From Branchiostoma belcheri (lineage: Eukaryota; Chordata; Leptocardii; Amphioxiformes; Branchiostomatidae): a stretch of 64,000 nucleotides of DNA. The DNA lies in contig NW_017804087.1 of assembly GCF_001625305.1 (NCBI RefSeq), forward strand, positions 1,543,827 to 1,607,826, in the 5' to 3' direction. Below are positions 35,019 through 46,900 of this stretch, piece by piece (positions within the stretch are counted from its first letter, which is position 1; the number at the start of each line of letters is the position of its first letter). Made by a program: the position numbers and the translations under genes. The notes under the pieces were generated by a model that searched no databases, was not told where the DNA came from, and saw only the letters and a list, made by a program, of their open reading frames with translations.

Positions 35019-35227
35019 TACTCTCCAAGCAGAGGTTTGGGCTATTTTTGGTGTGTTGTAGGTTTATTTTTCATCTGGATTTCTTTTATGCACTGGAATT
35101 TTTTTACCACCCAATCGCCCCCCCCCCCAAAAGAAATATTGTGAAAAAATACAGTGTAAAAAAGAAACCCTGATAAAAAAAAGCCTAAAAACACGTCAAA
35201 ATAACCCAAACCTCTGCTTGGAGAGTA
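35019..35227. mobile_element. MITE M1 with 9-bp target duplication
   Basis: The ends TACTCTCCAAGCAGAGGTTT and the inverse extend into a longer palindrome (GGGCTATTTT...AAAATAACCC). It is flanked by perfect ATATTTGGC direct repeats (35010-35018 and 35228-35236). Length 209 bp. No coding capacity. Confidence 0.85.
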
Positions 35228-36009
35228 ATATTTGGCAGACATGCAACTATTACTTTATATGTATATGTATGTGTATCCCATTTTATCCCTACTAATCGTC
35301 TTTTTATTGGCCGAATTTTCTTCTTTCTCGAGTTGCACGTACACGTACATGCATTCTTGATATCAGCTGATCGCTTGTAGAATTGACTTTTGCGGTGTTG
35401 ACCTCAGCTCATTACCATATGAATGGAAACCAAGCAGATAGTGGAAGGTAAAATCGTAACTGCCTGCTCAATCTGCTGGGTTTTATCCATGATTTCCTTC
35501 GTATATTGCAGAAACAAGTACGGACGTGATGTTCTAATGGAGAAAAGGCCAGATTGAAACCGAAGTTATTCCTGTCCTTGGTGCTGAAAGCCGTCCATAA
35601 GCAATGTTACCCCCTCCCCATGTTCGTCATAATATTATCCGGTAGACTGACTTTTTTGGCTCCCCTCATCACATAAATCGGCTAGTTTTCTCAGTAAAGG
35701 CAGTTCTTACCACTCCGAGGATTATCTAGAGGAACATCCTTGTCTCAAAGACTCCGATCCATCGGAAAATCATCCATAACTTCAGTTGTTTACATGAAAA
35801 GTAGAGCGGCTTTGCCGTTTCGAATCAAGGCACAAAAACAACAAAAGATAAATGTTTTATGATGTACATTAACCGGGAATTATTATCAAATAATTTAATT
35901 TAATTCATTGACTTGCTAAAATGTGAAAGAAAAATAAAGAATTTATCATTTGATACTAGTATACACGTACCATGATCTGAATGCTCAAGTCATTTCTTCA
36001 ACCTAAAAT

Positions 36010-38560
36010 ACGTCAGCCACAGGTAAATGTGACCCTGCAGTTTGGAGACAAATCGCCAGAGGCCACTGCTACACGGTCCATGTGCTGGACAGTGTCAATA
36101 CGTTTCACCGTCGTTCGCAGTCAATGGGACGCACATTTCCAACTCTACTATCTAAACCCTAATCATAACTTCAATTCTAACCATAGCGATAACCAAAACA
36201 ACGTCTAAAAACATGGGACCGCGAAACATAACAGGAAATGTTGCTGTGAGTGACTTAATTTTGTATTTTGTACAAAGGTTCATCACAAAAGCCAGTGTGC
36301 AACTGCCCTATACTACAGACAGTCACGCCATTCAGCCACCGGTAAATGCGACCCTGCAGTTTGGAGACAAATCGCTAGAGGCCACTGCTACACGGTCCAT
36401 CGGCCAGGTTTCGTCCTGACGTTTCGCCGACGTCAGGACGTTTAGCAGTCAAGGGAACGACTATTTCATACTCTAACACTAATTAATTCTAACAATAGCG
36501 ATAATCGTAACAACAAAATTTCAGCTAAAAACATGAGACATCAAACCAAAACAGGAAACCGCAATTTCGGCGGCGTTTTCGGGAATGTTGCTACGAAATA
36601 GACGCTACTTTTACTATTCAACATCACCGAACATGTAAACAAACATGGCGGCCCGCTTGTATTTGGTGCGCGACACGGTAAAATTGGTCGCGTTGTGGAG
36701 TATTTAGCGAGATTTGAAGACCACCGACCCTCCGTACACCGAGTTAACAGAGTAGACAAGCATAAGGGACAACCATAAATTGGGGTGAAAACTGATATAA
36801 TCACGCAGACGAATTGCACAGTGAATTAAAACAGTACAGTGGTAGAAAATACGATTTGCATATGAATCACTGCACTGGAGGTCAACAATGGTAGACCATG
36901 CAGCAGCGACCTCTAGCGATTTATCACACTCCTCTCTTGATCAGCACCAAGGTCAGCACCAGGAACAGGCTTGGCCGTGCGGCTTTTCAGAAGGATCTCG
37001 TATCCTGGAACAGCCTGACTTTGCGGCGATTCAGAAGGGGGCTGATAGCCTTGTACAGGCTTGGCCATGAGATTATCTAAAATGAAGTGATAACCTGTAT
37101 CAGCTGACTCAGCCATACAGGCCGACCATACTACACCAAGACAAGGAATAAAGAAGGGAGTTAGCACATCATGTACATGTAATGCTATGGCGTATTAGAT
37201 CGACAAGCGGTTATACGATATGTTATGGTTTATATCTGGGTAATCAGGATATAATGATGATGATGATTACGAGCCTCCCAGATCGGTTTGGAGAGGTCAA
37301 AGTTCAAGTGTACTACTAGTATGCCCTGAACGCCGCCGAAATTGCGGTTTCCTGCTATGGTTTGCCGTCCCATGTTTTAGCTGAAATTTTGTTGTTATGA
37401 TTATCGCTATTGTTAGAATTAATTAGTGTTAGAGTATGAAATAGTCGTTTCCTTGACTGCAAAACGTCCTGACGTCGGCGAAACGTCAGGACGAAACCTG
37501 GCCGATGGACGGTGTAGCAGTGGCGTCTTGCGATTTGTCTCCAAACTGCAGGGTCACATTTACCTGTGGCCGACGTAACTATGACGTAACTGATGAGCCC
37601 CCCCCTCCCCCAAATAAGCTTTTACGGCGCGAAATTTGGAACTTAAACGTCCAAGTGTGGCCAGCGCTTCTCGCCACTGACCAATATATACTTATGGCAA
37701 CTATTAAATGGCTCACGAAATACACGAATATCATAAAAGTTGTTCAAAACTACAACGCAAACGCACGCACGTCCACCTGTTCTAGAGTGCATATTTTATT
37801 GTCCTGTAATACCGATAAAAATTGATAGGTGCTTGTATGGCGCTTTTGATCCTTGCGGTGCCAACTGGAGGGTGCACTTTTTAACACGGATAATAGGGGT
37901 CGCTTCCAGCAACACCGTAACTGACGCCAGATTTTCGATGCTGGTTTAATAGTTCATTGTTTGTTTGTTTGTTTGTTGTATTTTAGACCCTTTCCACAAC
38001 TATCATATACTATACAACTGCCTGGTGGGACCGTAGGAATTTTGTAGCCATCAAGAAGCCTTTGTGATGAACATTTGTACAAAGTACTGAATTAAGTCAC
38101 TCACAATAACATTTCCTGTTATGTTTCGCCGTCCCATGTTTTTAGACGTTGTTTTGGTTATCGCTATGGTTAGAATTGAAGTTATAATTAGGGTTAGAGT
38201 TGGAAATATGCGTCCCATTCACTGCAAAGCGCCCTGACGTCGGTGAAACGTATTGACACTATCCGGCACTTGGACCGTGTAGCAGCGATCTCTGGCGATT
38301 GGTGAAGTGCAACAACAGTCTACTGTTTGCGAGTCGTGTGCAGAACTCTCTTGATTGAAAACGTTTTCATCCCGGTTTATGGTTATCCCTTATGCTTGTC
38401 TGCTCTCTTAACTCGGTGCACGGAAGGTTGGTGGTCTTCAAATGCCGCTAAATACTCCAGAACACAACCGATATTCTGCCGTACCGTACTGACATTATTT
38501 ACAACCGGGCCGCCATGTTTGTTTACATGTTACTCTAGGCCTTTACTTTTAGCATAAAAA
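36010..38560. repeat. Inverted mosaic of four A units and two B units
   Basis: Unit A carries CCTGCAGTTTGGAGACAAAT, GCCACTGCTACACGG and CTAACAATAGCGATAA-like words. It occurs at about 36015-36300 (+), 36340-36596 (+), 37325-37575 (-) and 38059-38310 (-). Unit B carries AAACATGGCGGCCCG, GGAGTATTTAGCG, TTTGAAGACCACC and AGACAAGCATAAGGG. It occurs at about 36600-36815 (+) and 38330-38560 (-). The order is A-A-B, spacer, A'-A'-B', so it is not one simple palindrome. Probably related mobile elements plus rearrangement. Confidence 0.75.
36940..37135 (+). repeat. Tandem repeat with GATAGCC-(T)TGTACAGGCTTGGCC units
   Basis: Imperfect units of roughly 45-50 bp (AACAGGCTTGGCCGTG, GATAGCCTTGTACAGGC, TTGGCCATGAGATTATCTAA) lie inside the A/B mosaic. 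The same units recur in the same orientation at 38845-38985. Confidence 0.6.
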
Positions 38561-38844
38561 CAAAGGAGTTTCAAAGGAGTCTCACATAGGGGATGATTGC
38601 GTACTGCACTTCTTCGTACTTCTGTCGTAGGACGATCAAGATCTCGTATATTGTCCAAAAGAAAATTAAATATATAAGAATCGGAACAAAATAAACTTAC
38701 GAGCAAGAAGAGGGGTGTGCAAGGGGTGATTGTCAGCGAAATATTCCACTATACCGGGATTCAGTAAATCCCTATTATAGCCCGTGATGTCGAAACCTGG
38801 GAACGAGTCATTAACACGTGGTTGCGTGATTGCGTCATGCTACA

Positions 38845-38985
38845 AACCATAACAGCCTTGTACAGGTGTGGCCATGGTCTTTTAGCCATTCAAAATGAAT
38901 TGATAGCCTGGAACAGGCCTGGCCATGGGACACTCAAAGGGGGTTGATAGCCTTGTACAGGCTTGGCCGTGAGACCATCTAATAT
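38845..38985 (+). repeat. Second cluster of GATAGCC...CAGGCTTGGCC units
   Basis: Three or so imperfect units (AACAGCCTTGTACAGGTGTG, GATAGCCTGGAACAGGC, GATAGCCTTGTACAGGC) match the cluster at 36940-37135. Confidence 0.6.
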
Positions 38986-38999
38986 GTACAATAAGTTGA

Positions 39000-40918
39000 T
39001 CCAGGCGAGCATCCTAGCTACACTACTAATGTCTAAGTCATATTTCAGTTGACGAAGCTGTATAAACATGTAATTGTGCGCTTTCTTAAAGTTCTCTTCA
39101 TATTTCAATGTGAAGTCTTGAACAAAGATAACTGTCATTAATATTGGATGCCTTTAAAAAATCATAATCAAAACGTTGATATAAGTCCACCCGTTTAACT
39201 ACTGACAATTTTAAATTTCATAATGAAGGCAACTTTTTGTGGGCCCAACTCTTTCCCTGCATTATTGCATATCGTTTGGAGTTATATATAACACATAACA
39301 TCCACAGTCCACACAATATTTAAAATCAAATGAAAGTTTATTGAATGTACAGTTTCACATTTCTTACAGTAGCTACACTTGGTTGGATGTCATGATTTTA
39401 AGTATTTTATTTACAGTTACTATCAGTACGAATGTATTGCGAGGTTCCAGTGCTAATGTGTGCGTTATTTAACATTGCAATGCTTCTTCAGATTTTATGT
39501 ACAAAGTACAAACACAATGATCGTAAGTTACAAGTAGAAAGTTACAGTATAGTACTGCTACTATATATGTACAGTAGTACTTTTACCAGATGTAAATACA
39601 ATGGCCTAAAGGAACATCATGTAACATTTTTGCACCAAAAATTGAAATATGTTACTTGAAAAAAATTGTGTGATTGTAATTCACTTCCACTTTCAACATA
39701 TTCGTGCTTTCTGAAATCTCACATTTCTGAAATTAAAACAAGGCATATTCATTTTGTGGTACCACCACAAACTACCAGAATGTAAACAAACATGGCTGAC
39801 AGCTGTGTTTCGAACTTTCAAACACACTCGTAAGGCGTCAAATAAAATAGTAACATTCAAAAGACAGTTAACTTAAAATTATAGGAGAAGTAGACGTGTT
39901 ACTGACAACACAAGCAAGCAAAAATTCAGATAGAGTTTGAGGCTGCTATCACAAATGAACAGAAATGCTATTGACTACATGTACCTTTTTAACCTTCTAT
40001 TCCTTATCTTCCTGCTGCCTAACACTTTAACAAATGTCATATGTTGCCAAAGGGCTACATCAGCAGCAAGATGACATCAAATATGACAGCAAAATTAGAT
40101 AAAATGAAAGTTCTTTTGACCCTTAAATAATTGGAAGACCTTTTCCTAAAGAAAACTAAAACTTTTAATAAACTTCTTAAATAAAACTAAAACTTTGTAT
40201 AAACTTATTAGTAACAGTTCAAGGTAGGGAGTAGTACTTTTCCTTCCAATGAGATACAAGATGATCCTTTTTCTAATTTCGAATCATGTAGCATAATCAT
40301 CTAGACATTTGGGTTGGAACCAAGAAGTCCCGGGTTCGATCCCCAGACATGCCCAATGTTGTGTCCTGGTGAAAGGCACATTACATGACTTTCCTCACTG
40401 TATAGTGGAGTAAAGGCCTTTTGACTAATCGTTGATACTGTGTCTAAACACTGATGTGGACAGATGTTGCCAATGTGCCACATCTCCTACTATGAACTGT
40501 ACAATTCTTTTTCCATTTTTACCACAATCTGTTGACCAGGACTAAATCTAAAATATCAAATCAATTCAATAGAATATAGAAATATTGTAAAATATCCAGC
40601 TCCTCTAAAGGTGTCTTATAAACTAAAAATACCCAAACTTTGGAAAGGTGTTTCAATAAATGCACTAGATAAAGGTGTTCAATAGTTGGATCGTTAGACC
40701 AGTAGTTTACCAAGCATAAAAGCTGGAAATTTGTTGCCATCTTCAAAAACCATCCTCTGATAGTTTCTTATATCTTCCCATTATGCAATACTGGGGTCAT
40801 ACCAAATACAGTATTTTGCTAGGGGAAAAGACTCATTTGAAGGATATTCTGTGAGAAAAAGATGTCAATTCCTGCTGGACCACCCCCATAAAATATTTTT
40901 GGTATAGCCCTGTGTTTT
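39000..40918 (-). other. Downstream region of PYCR, possible 3' UTR
   Basis: A candidate AATAAA on the minus strand lies at about 39336-39341 (ACATTCAATAAACTTTCATT), roughly 1.6 kb after the stop. If used, the SINE at 40290 is in the 3' UTR. No other gene is seen. Confidence 0.3.
40290..40430 (+). mobile_element. tRNA-derived SINE
   Basis: The B box GGTTCGATCCC and then GTGAAAGGCACATTACATGA, CTTTCCTCACT match the SINE body. It lies just downstream of the PYCR stop codon (40919), possibly in its 3' UTR, in antisense. Confidence 0.65.
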
Positions 40919-43900
40919 TCAGTCCTCCACGTGGTTCTTGACCTCCCCCATTCTCCTCAGCTCCTTGGTACGGTCCTCTCCGGCCTCTACTGCATCCATG
41001 AGAAGGGCACGGAAACCTGGCAGAGTTGGGAGGGGGGGGAAGATACTCATCAGAATGGACTTTTGATATGTAAAAATAATGTCTTAAAGGCATTTTAAGG
41101 CAGCAAAAAAAAATTGAAATCTTTTTAACCACCATTTTTGCAAATATTGTACATACAGTGTATGTATCTTTGCAAATTCAGCACTACACATACATGTACA
41201 TGTACTTATTTTTTCCCTCATTTTACAAATACAATTTATGTATTTAAATGCCATTTATTGGTTAAAAACACTGATTAAATGGACAGTGGACAGCACAAGT
41301 TAGAATCTGTATTTCCCATACTGTATTCACTGCTATTTCTGAACACCTGTAATAAAAGTGTACAGTCATACTATATCAAAACTAAAACTGTTCATACTTA
41401 ACTTGAATTAGTATATCATTATACTTATTATTATTCTATTTGAGGATAAAACAGTAAATAACTCAATGTTCTTTCAGTATGGGAAACACTGAATACATTA
41501 AACATGGTACTCAGACAGACAGACAGGACGAACAAACATAGACTGCTCTATGCTGCACATGTCTTTGAGTTATGAAGCTGGTGCCTCTGTTATATCCTGC
41601 TGCAATACTACCTTCTACAGTTAGGGGGCGCTGGAGCAGTTTGGGGCTTTGGGTTCCTCTACACTGGAGGGAATCAGACTATAACTTGCTGTGGATTTTG
41701 ACAGCAATAGTCCATTTCCAGTTGAATTTTTTAAACCATACAAATGGAAGGCGTTAGGGTTTTTATAAACTTTTTAAGTGCTTTGCAATTTTTCGTACTG
41801 TCTAGTCACCTACTAACATACAAAATCAGCATCAAATACGTTCATATATTCAAACATGAATTTTATTTTACAGCCATATGCCAACATGTGTGAAATGACA
41901 GTTAGAAGTCTCTTGTCGTTTGAAATCTTGACCAATCACGTGCCCCGAATCATTCTTGCAATGAAGTTGTCTACATGCCTGCAAGCAAGCAGCTAGAAGC
42001 CAGATGGCAGCCACACAAAAACCCTGATAAATTATCATCCTCTGTATTTGTATTAGCCAACAAGTATACACATACATGTATCTGCCCTTCAGCAGAACAT
42101 ATTTTAAAATGTACCACATTTGCAGTGTCAGTATATCATGGACTTTGTCAAACTTCATGCTTACACTAGTTTATATGGTACATTTGTACATGGCTACGAG
42201 CTGAATGCTGCAGGATGTAGATATATTTTAAGAAGGAAATTTGTGACAAAAATTTGATAGAGCTATTACAGAGATTTGACAACTGGTGTAGCTTAAAATG
42301 TTAAAATGTCTGGGAAAATTTATTACTGTCTTTGGAATTCTGTTCTATTGACACAAGCTATTCTATTTAGTTAGGAAGAGTTAATTATTTCATACTTAGA
42401 CTGTGACTGAAAGCATTGGATTCAAGACTAAGCCAAAAAAGGCAGAAAATTCAATGGTAGTCTTGTTGATAGAAAAAACACACCTCATATTTTTTACATA
42501 CTGGTAAAGTTGATCTTATTTGCTTAATCTGTAAGAATTGAGGTCAAACATCAAAACTTCAATTGCAAATTTCAAATTGTTTCTTTATGTGAGTTCTTTC
42601 TTCTGAAATTTGTAAACGGCTCACTAAAGCATCACTCTTTCTTGATAAGATAAATTTTTAACCTTCTCCCTGCTGCCTAACCCCATAACCAATACAAATT
42701 TGGTCTCAAACAGTGACCTTAGCAGGCTGAAGGTTAAGACAAATTGTGAGTTTTTGTGTGGCCTGTACCATCTCTGTAGATTTACATGTAACGTTAGCGG
42801 GAGGAGAAAACTGTTACCTCCGCGTTCCTTACTACGTTTCAACAGCTTTGTGTTGAGACCTGAGAGGCAAGAGCCCTGTCAGTCATTGTCAACAACTCAA
42901 AACTTGGATTGAGTTACATGTTTTAGTTGACTACATCTACTTTGTTTTAGTTTTCATGATAATTATGATGGCACTAGTTACTAATAATTATATGCATCCC
43001 TTGTGATTAACAAATACTTGAATGTAATGAATAAATAACTATTAATCACTTGGTTGTTGATAGTATTAGTAAATTATTTAGTCGATTTTGATTATATTCC
43101 TATACTCCCAGGGCTCGAAATACAGTACTTTTTTCTGCATACCTGCACTGGTGCAGGTACATGCACCATTGAAAATTACTTGCACCAGACAAGTTTTACC
43201 TGCACCCAGGGCTCGAAATTAACATTGTCCCAGTGTCAAATGACACTAAATTTTCAGTTCGGGACAATTCAAATTACGTTTTGGGACAATTTCGGGGCAA
43301 TTGGAAAATTCTGAGACCATCCATGTCATTTAGGAACGCGATCCACCAATCCTGCTGCGGGCCACTGGCAGCCCATAATACTCTGACAAACATTTAAATT
43401 TGACCAATCAGGGATTCCAAATGTCAGAGAGGAGGGCCTCGAAGATGGTGCCGAGCCCATGATACTATCATGTATTTCCCTACAGTCTGGGAAAAAAAGA
43501 TGGAAATTTACTAATAAAGTGGACTTCAAGTTGTATAAGTTCAGTTGTTGTCATTTTCTTCTTGTTGTCATAAATTTATTTCCTGACAAGCAGGCTGTGA
43601 CAGTCCATCCTCAGTTCGGGACAATGGAAATCTATTTTTGGGACAATTCTGGGACAATAGTAAAACAAGTTAATTTCGAGGCCTGCTGCACCATTTAGAT
43701 TTTAGCATTTAGAAGTATGGATCATATTGAAAACTGTTCAGAAACCATTGCCATTATCCCTTTATTGTTTTTTTGTATATAATCTGCACTAAACCTGCAT
43801 ATGCAGGTGGTATTTTGAGCCCTGACTCTCCTTTCTACTAAGGAAATGTTATAGGATTAATGAGAAATTTGAGTCTGGAAGTGTAACTGACCAATCACCA

Positions 43901-46900
43901 GCCTGTATTTGATTAGCCACTCTGATTGGTCATACCAGCAGTCATTAACTAGCCAATCACAGAAAAGATTGCTTACCTCCAGCCTCCATCTTGTGAATGG
44001 CGGAGAGTGCTGATTGGCCGAGGATGTTGTTGGAACAGACCTCATCCTTCAGCATGCTGGGATGGGCACCGGTCTCCAGAACTCGCTTGGCAGCAGCCTG
44101 GACAAAACAAACATTTTGAATTTCATTATGATGGGAAGTTATTGTTTTAATCTTCTTTTGTGTGTTTGTAGCAATAAATTAAATCACCGACTGAGTGTGA
44201 GGGATTTTTCGGTATATGATTGGGATCTAGATGATGTTTTTTTCCTAAATTTTGTAGATGTATTTGTATTTCATGTATTGAAATAAAATAATTTGACACA
44301 ACTGAACAGCATGTGTGGTATCATCCATACTCAACAGCTGTTGTACACTGTAGGAGTACAAGTCTTGTCGAGAAATGAGCACACTACTTCTGGCTACTTT
44401 CAGTAAGGGGAGTTAAGCCTGTATTGTGTATAACACGGTAATAATGTACAACATAATTGTTGCAACTGTGAATTCAAGACACCTCAAAATCTCCTTTCCC
44501 CTATTGCAACATAAAACCATGGCAAAAGTAAATAAATTTACAGTATTTGTGATTTTATCCCCCACCTGAATGGTTTCTGCTGCGACCCTGAGAGACTCCT
44601 GTCTAGACAGTCCCATCTTCACCCCACCTGTGGCCAGGGCATCAATGGACAGGAACACCTGTAGGAGACATTAGAAACTGCTATAGGAGACCAAATCTGA
44701 ACATGTTGTGAAATAACTATTATAGTAGACAACATCTAAACATGAGCTGGAAAAACTGCTATAGGAGACAAAATCTAAACATGAACTGGAAAAACAGCTA
44801 CAGGAGACAAAATCTAAACAGGTACAGGAAGATTAATACATGTACTGCACATGTATATGGGTGTATGTATATGCATGCACTCCATATAGTAGAATACCAG
44901 CAAAGCATAATGACAAACCTTACTGCCTCTCTTCAGAGCTCGAGTGAGAAATTTTATAGCTAACTTCAAAATTTTAATACGTAAATACAACAAAGTTTTC
45001 CTTATTTTTCTGACACTTAAATGTCAAGAGTATGCTGCAATGCAAACTGGTGTAAAATAGTATTGTAACTTTACATACGTAAACCTAAAAAAGTATATAG
45101 GTGCACCCACAGTTAAAAATTTGCACCCATAGTTAAACATTGAAAATTACCTGCACCACACTAATAGTAGTATCGCCCTGCATGAAAGATATATTTGATG
45201 AAGTATGCATCACACTGCAAACAGTTAAGAAAGTGGTAGCAACTCAAATCATCAGTATAGCAAACAAAAAACCACAAACACTTGCATACTTATAACATGG
45301 ACCAGTGCAGGTAGACATCAGAAATACCTGCACAGCTCCAATTTTACCTGCACTAACCTGCATATACCCAGTACATGGACCAGTGCAGGTTAGGTGCAGG
45401 TAGACATCAGAAATACCTTCATGCAATCATGGTTCCAATTTTAACCTGCATATGCAGGTGGGACTTCCAGCCCTGCAAACTAATGCATGAAAAAAGTTAA
45501 TGGCTTATAAGATAAGTGATGTTCTTACATAGGCAGGGCCACTTCCACTTAAACCAGTCACGGCGTCCATGTACTCTTCTTTCCCCTCGAAACACCAGCC
45601 GACGTTGGACAGTAGGACCTCCACCATCTCTCCGTCGTGTTTGGTGGCGTGCTCGCCGCGAGCGTAGACCGTCGCCCCCTCCCCGACCACCAGGGGGGTG
45701 TTAGGCATCATCCGGATCACCCTTGTTTCAGCAGGTAAGGCCTGAGGGGGGTGGGGGGGGTGTTGTCAGTCACATATGCGCATGTTGCTATACTACATTT
45801 TGTATTGAGAAGGACTAGCAGTGTTCTAGTAGCCTCCATAGCATGCCAAAAACTGTTTTTTTTGTGGTCTTCAGGGTCTTTGGGAGCTTTTATGTGCTAT
45901 TTTCTGATTGCATATAGACAACATAGCCAGCCTGGTTGAATTACCCCCGTTTTTTGGACTGGGCTAATCAGAAAACAGTCGAAGACCACCAAACCCCCAG
46001 TTCTAAGCCTGCTACGGCCTGCTAGCCAGTCTGAAAGTTTTTTCTATTACCTCAATTTTGTTTGATGTGACATCATGTCATGACAATCCTAGGGGAATCT
46101 GGGGGCATGTCCTCCTGGAAGATTTTGAAATACGATTTCCTGCATTTTGAGGAGCAAATTTTCGTTGTAGACTAAGCTTAGTTTAATGACATCTCTTCAG
46201 AAAAATTTTCTGGGGGCAAGGAGGACAGTTTGCATGCCAGTTTCTGGGAGGTGTAGTCAGCTGCTCTAATTGAACATTAGATTAAAGTAAGAATTCACTC
46301 AGGAAATTCTTGTCGACAACATTTTCAAGCGAATGCAAGATATTTCACCACAAAAAAATTATGTTACCTCTTCAACGGACTTGATGGTGATTCCGGCCAT
46401 GGGGGTGACGAAAAGGTGTCGCTGGGTGACGAAGGGCGAGATCTCCTCCAGCACGTTCTTCACAACGTTCGCTTTTATCGCCAGGAATACAACGTCGGAC
46501 TGCGACACTAGCGCTGTGTTGCTATGGGTGACATGGATGCCAAGCTCCTGTATTGGACAAAAATTACATGATAAAATAAAGCCATATATAAACTATGAGA
46601 AAAATATGGCAGTAACCAAATGATAACTGTAACCATGTAGATATGAAAATACATGTACTTTGTGTTTGAGAACGCATCTATAGAAGCGACACTTAAGCTG
46701 TGCAATGTGAACCAGTCAGAATCGCCCTGAGGAAGGTGACAGACGGTCCCTGAAATGTCGACTGAATAAACATTTTGGTTGTGTAAAAAGAGTCTCTTTA
46801 TTCAATGACTTACCAACCTGATAAAACTGTTCAAGGATGGCATTAACCATTATTAATTATGAACAGTATTTGTAGATCTACCAGGGTATGAAGAAATTTA

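Noticed and set aside
40833..41135. 100-codon minus frame over the last PYCR exon
   Set aside because: Wrong frame. The spliced PYCR frame ([13 protein letters not shown]...) ends at 40919.
46735..46800. Possible retroelement end (CCTGAGGAAGGTGACAGACG...)
   Set aside because: Too short, and no second copy in the window to define it.
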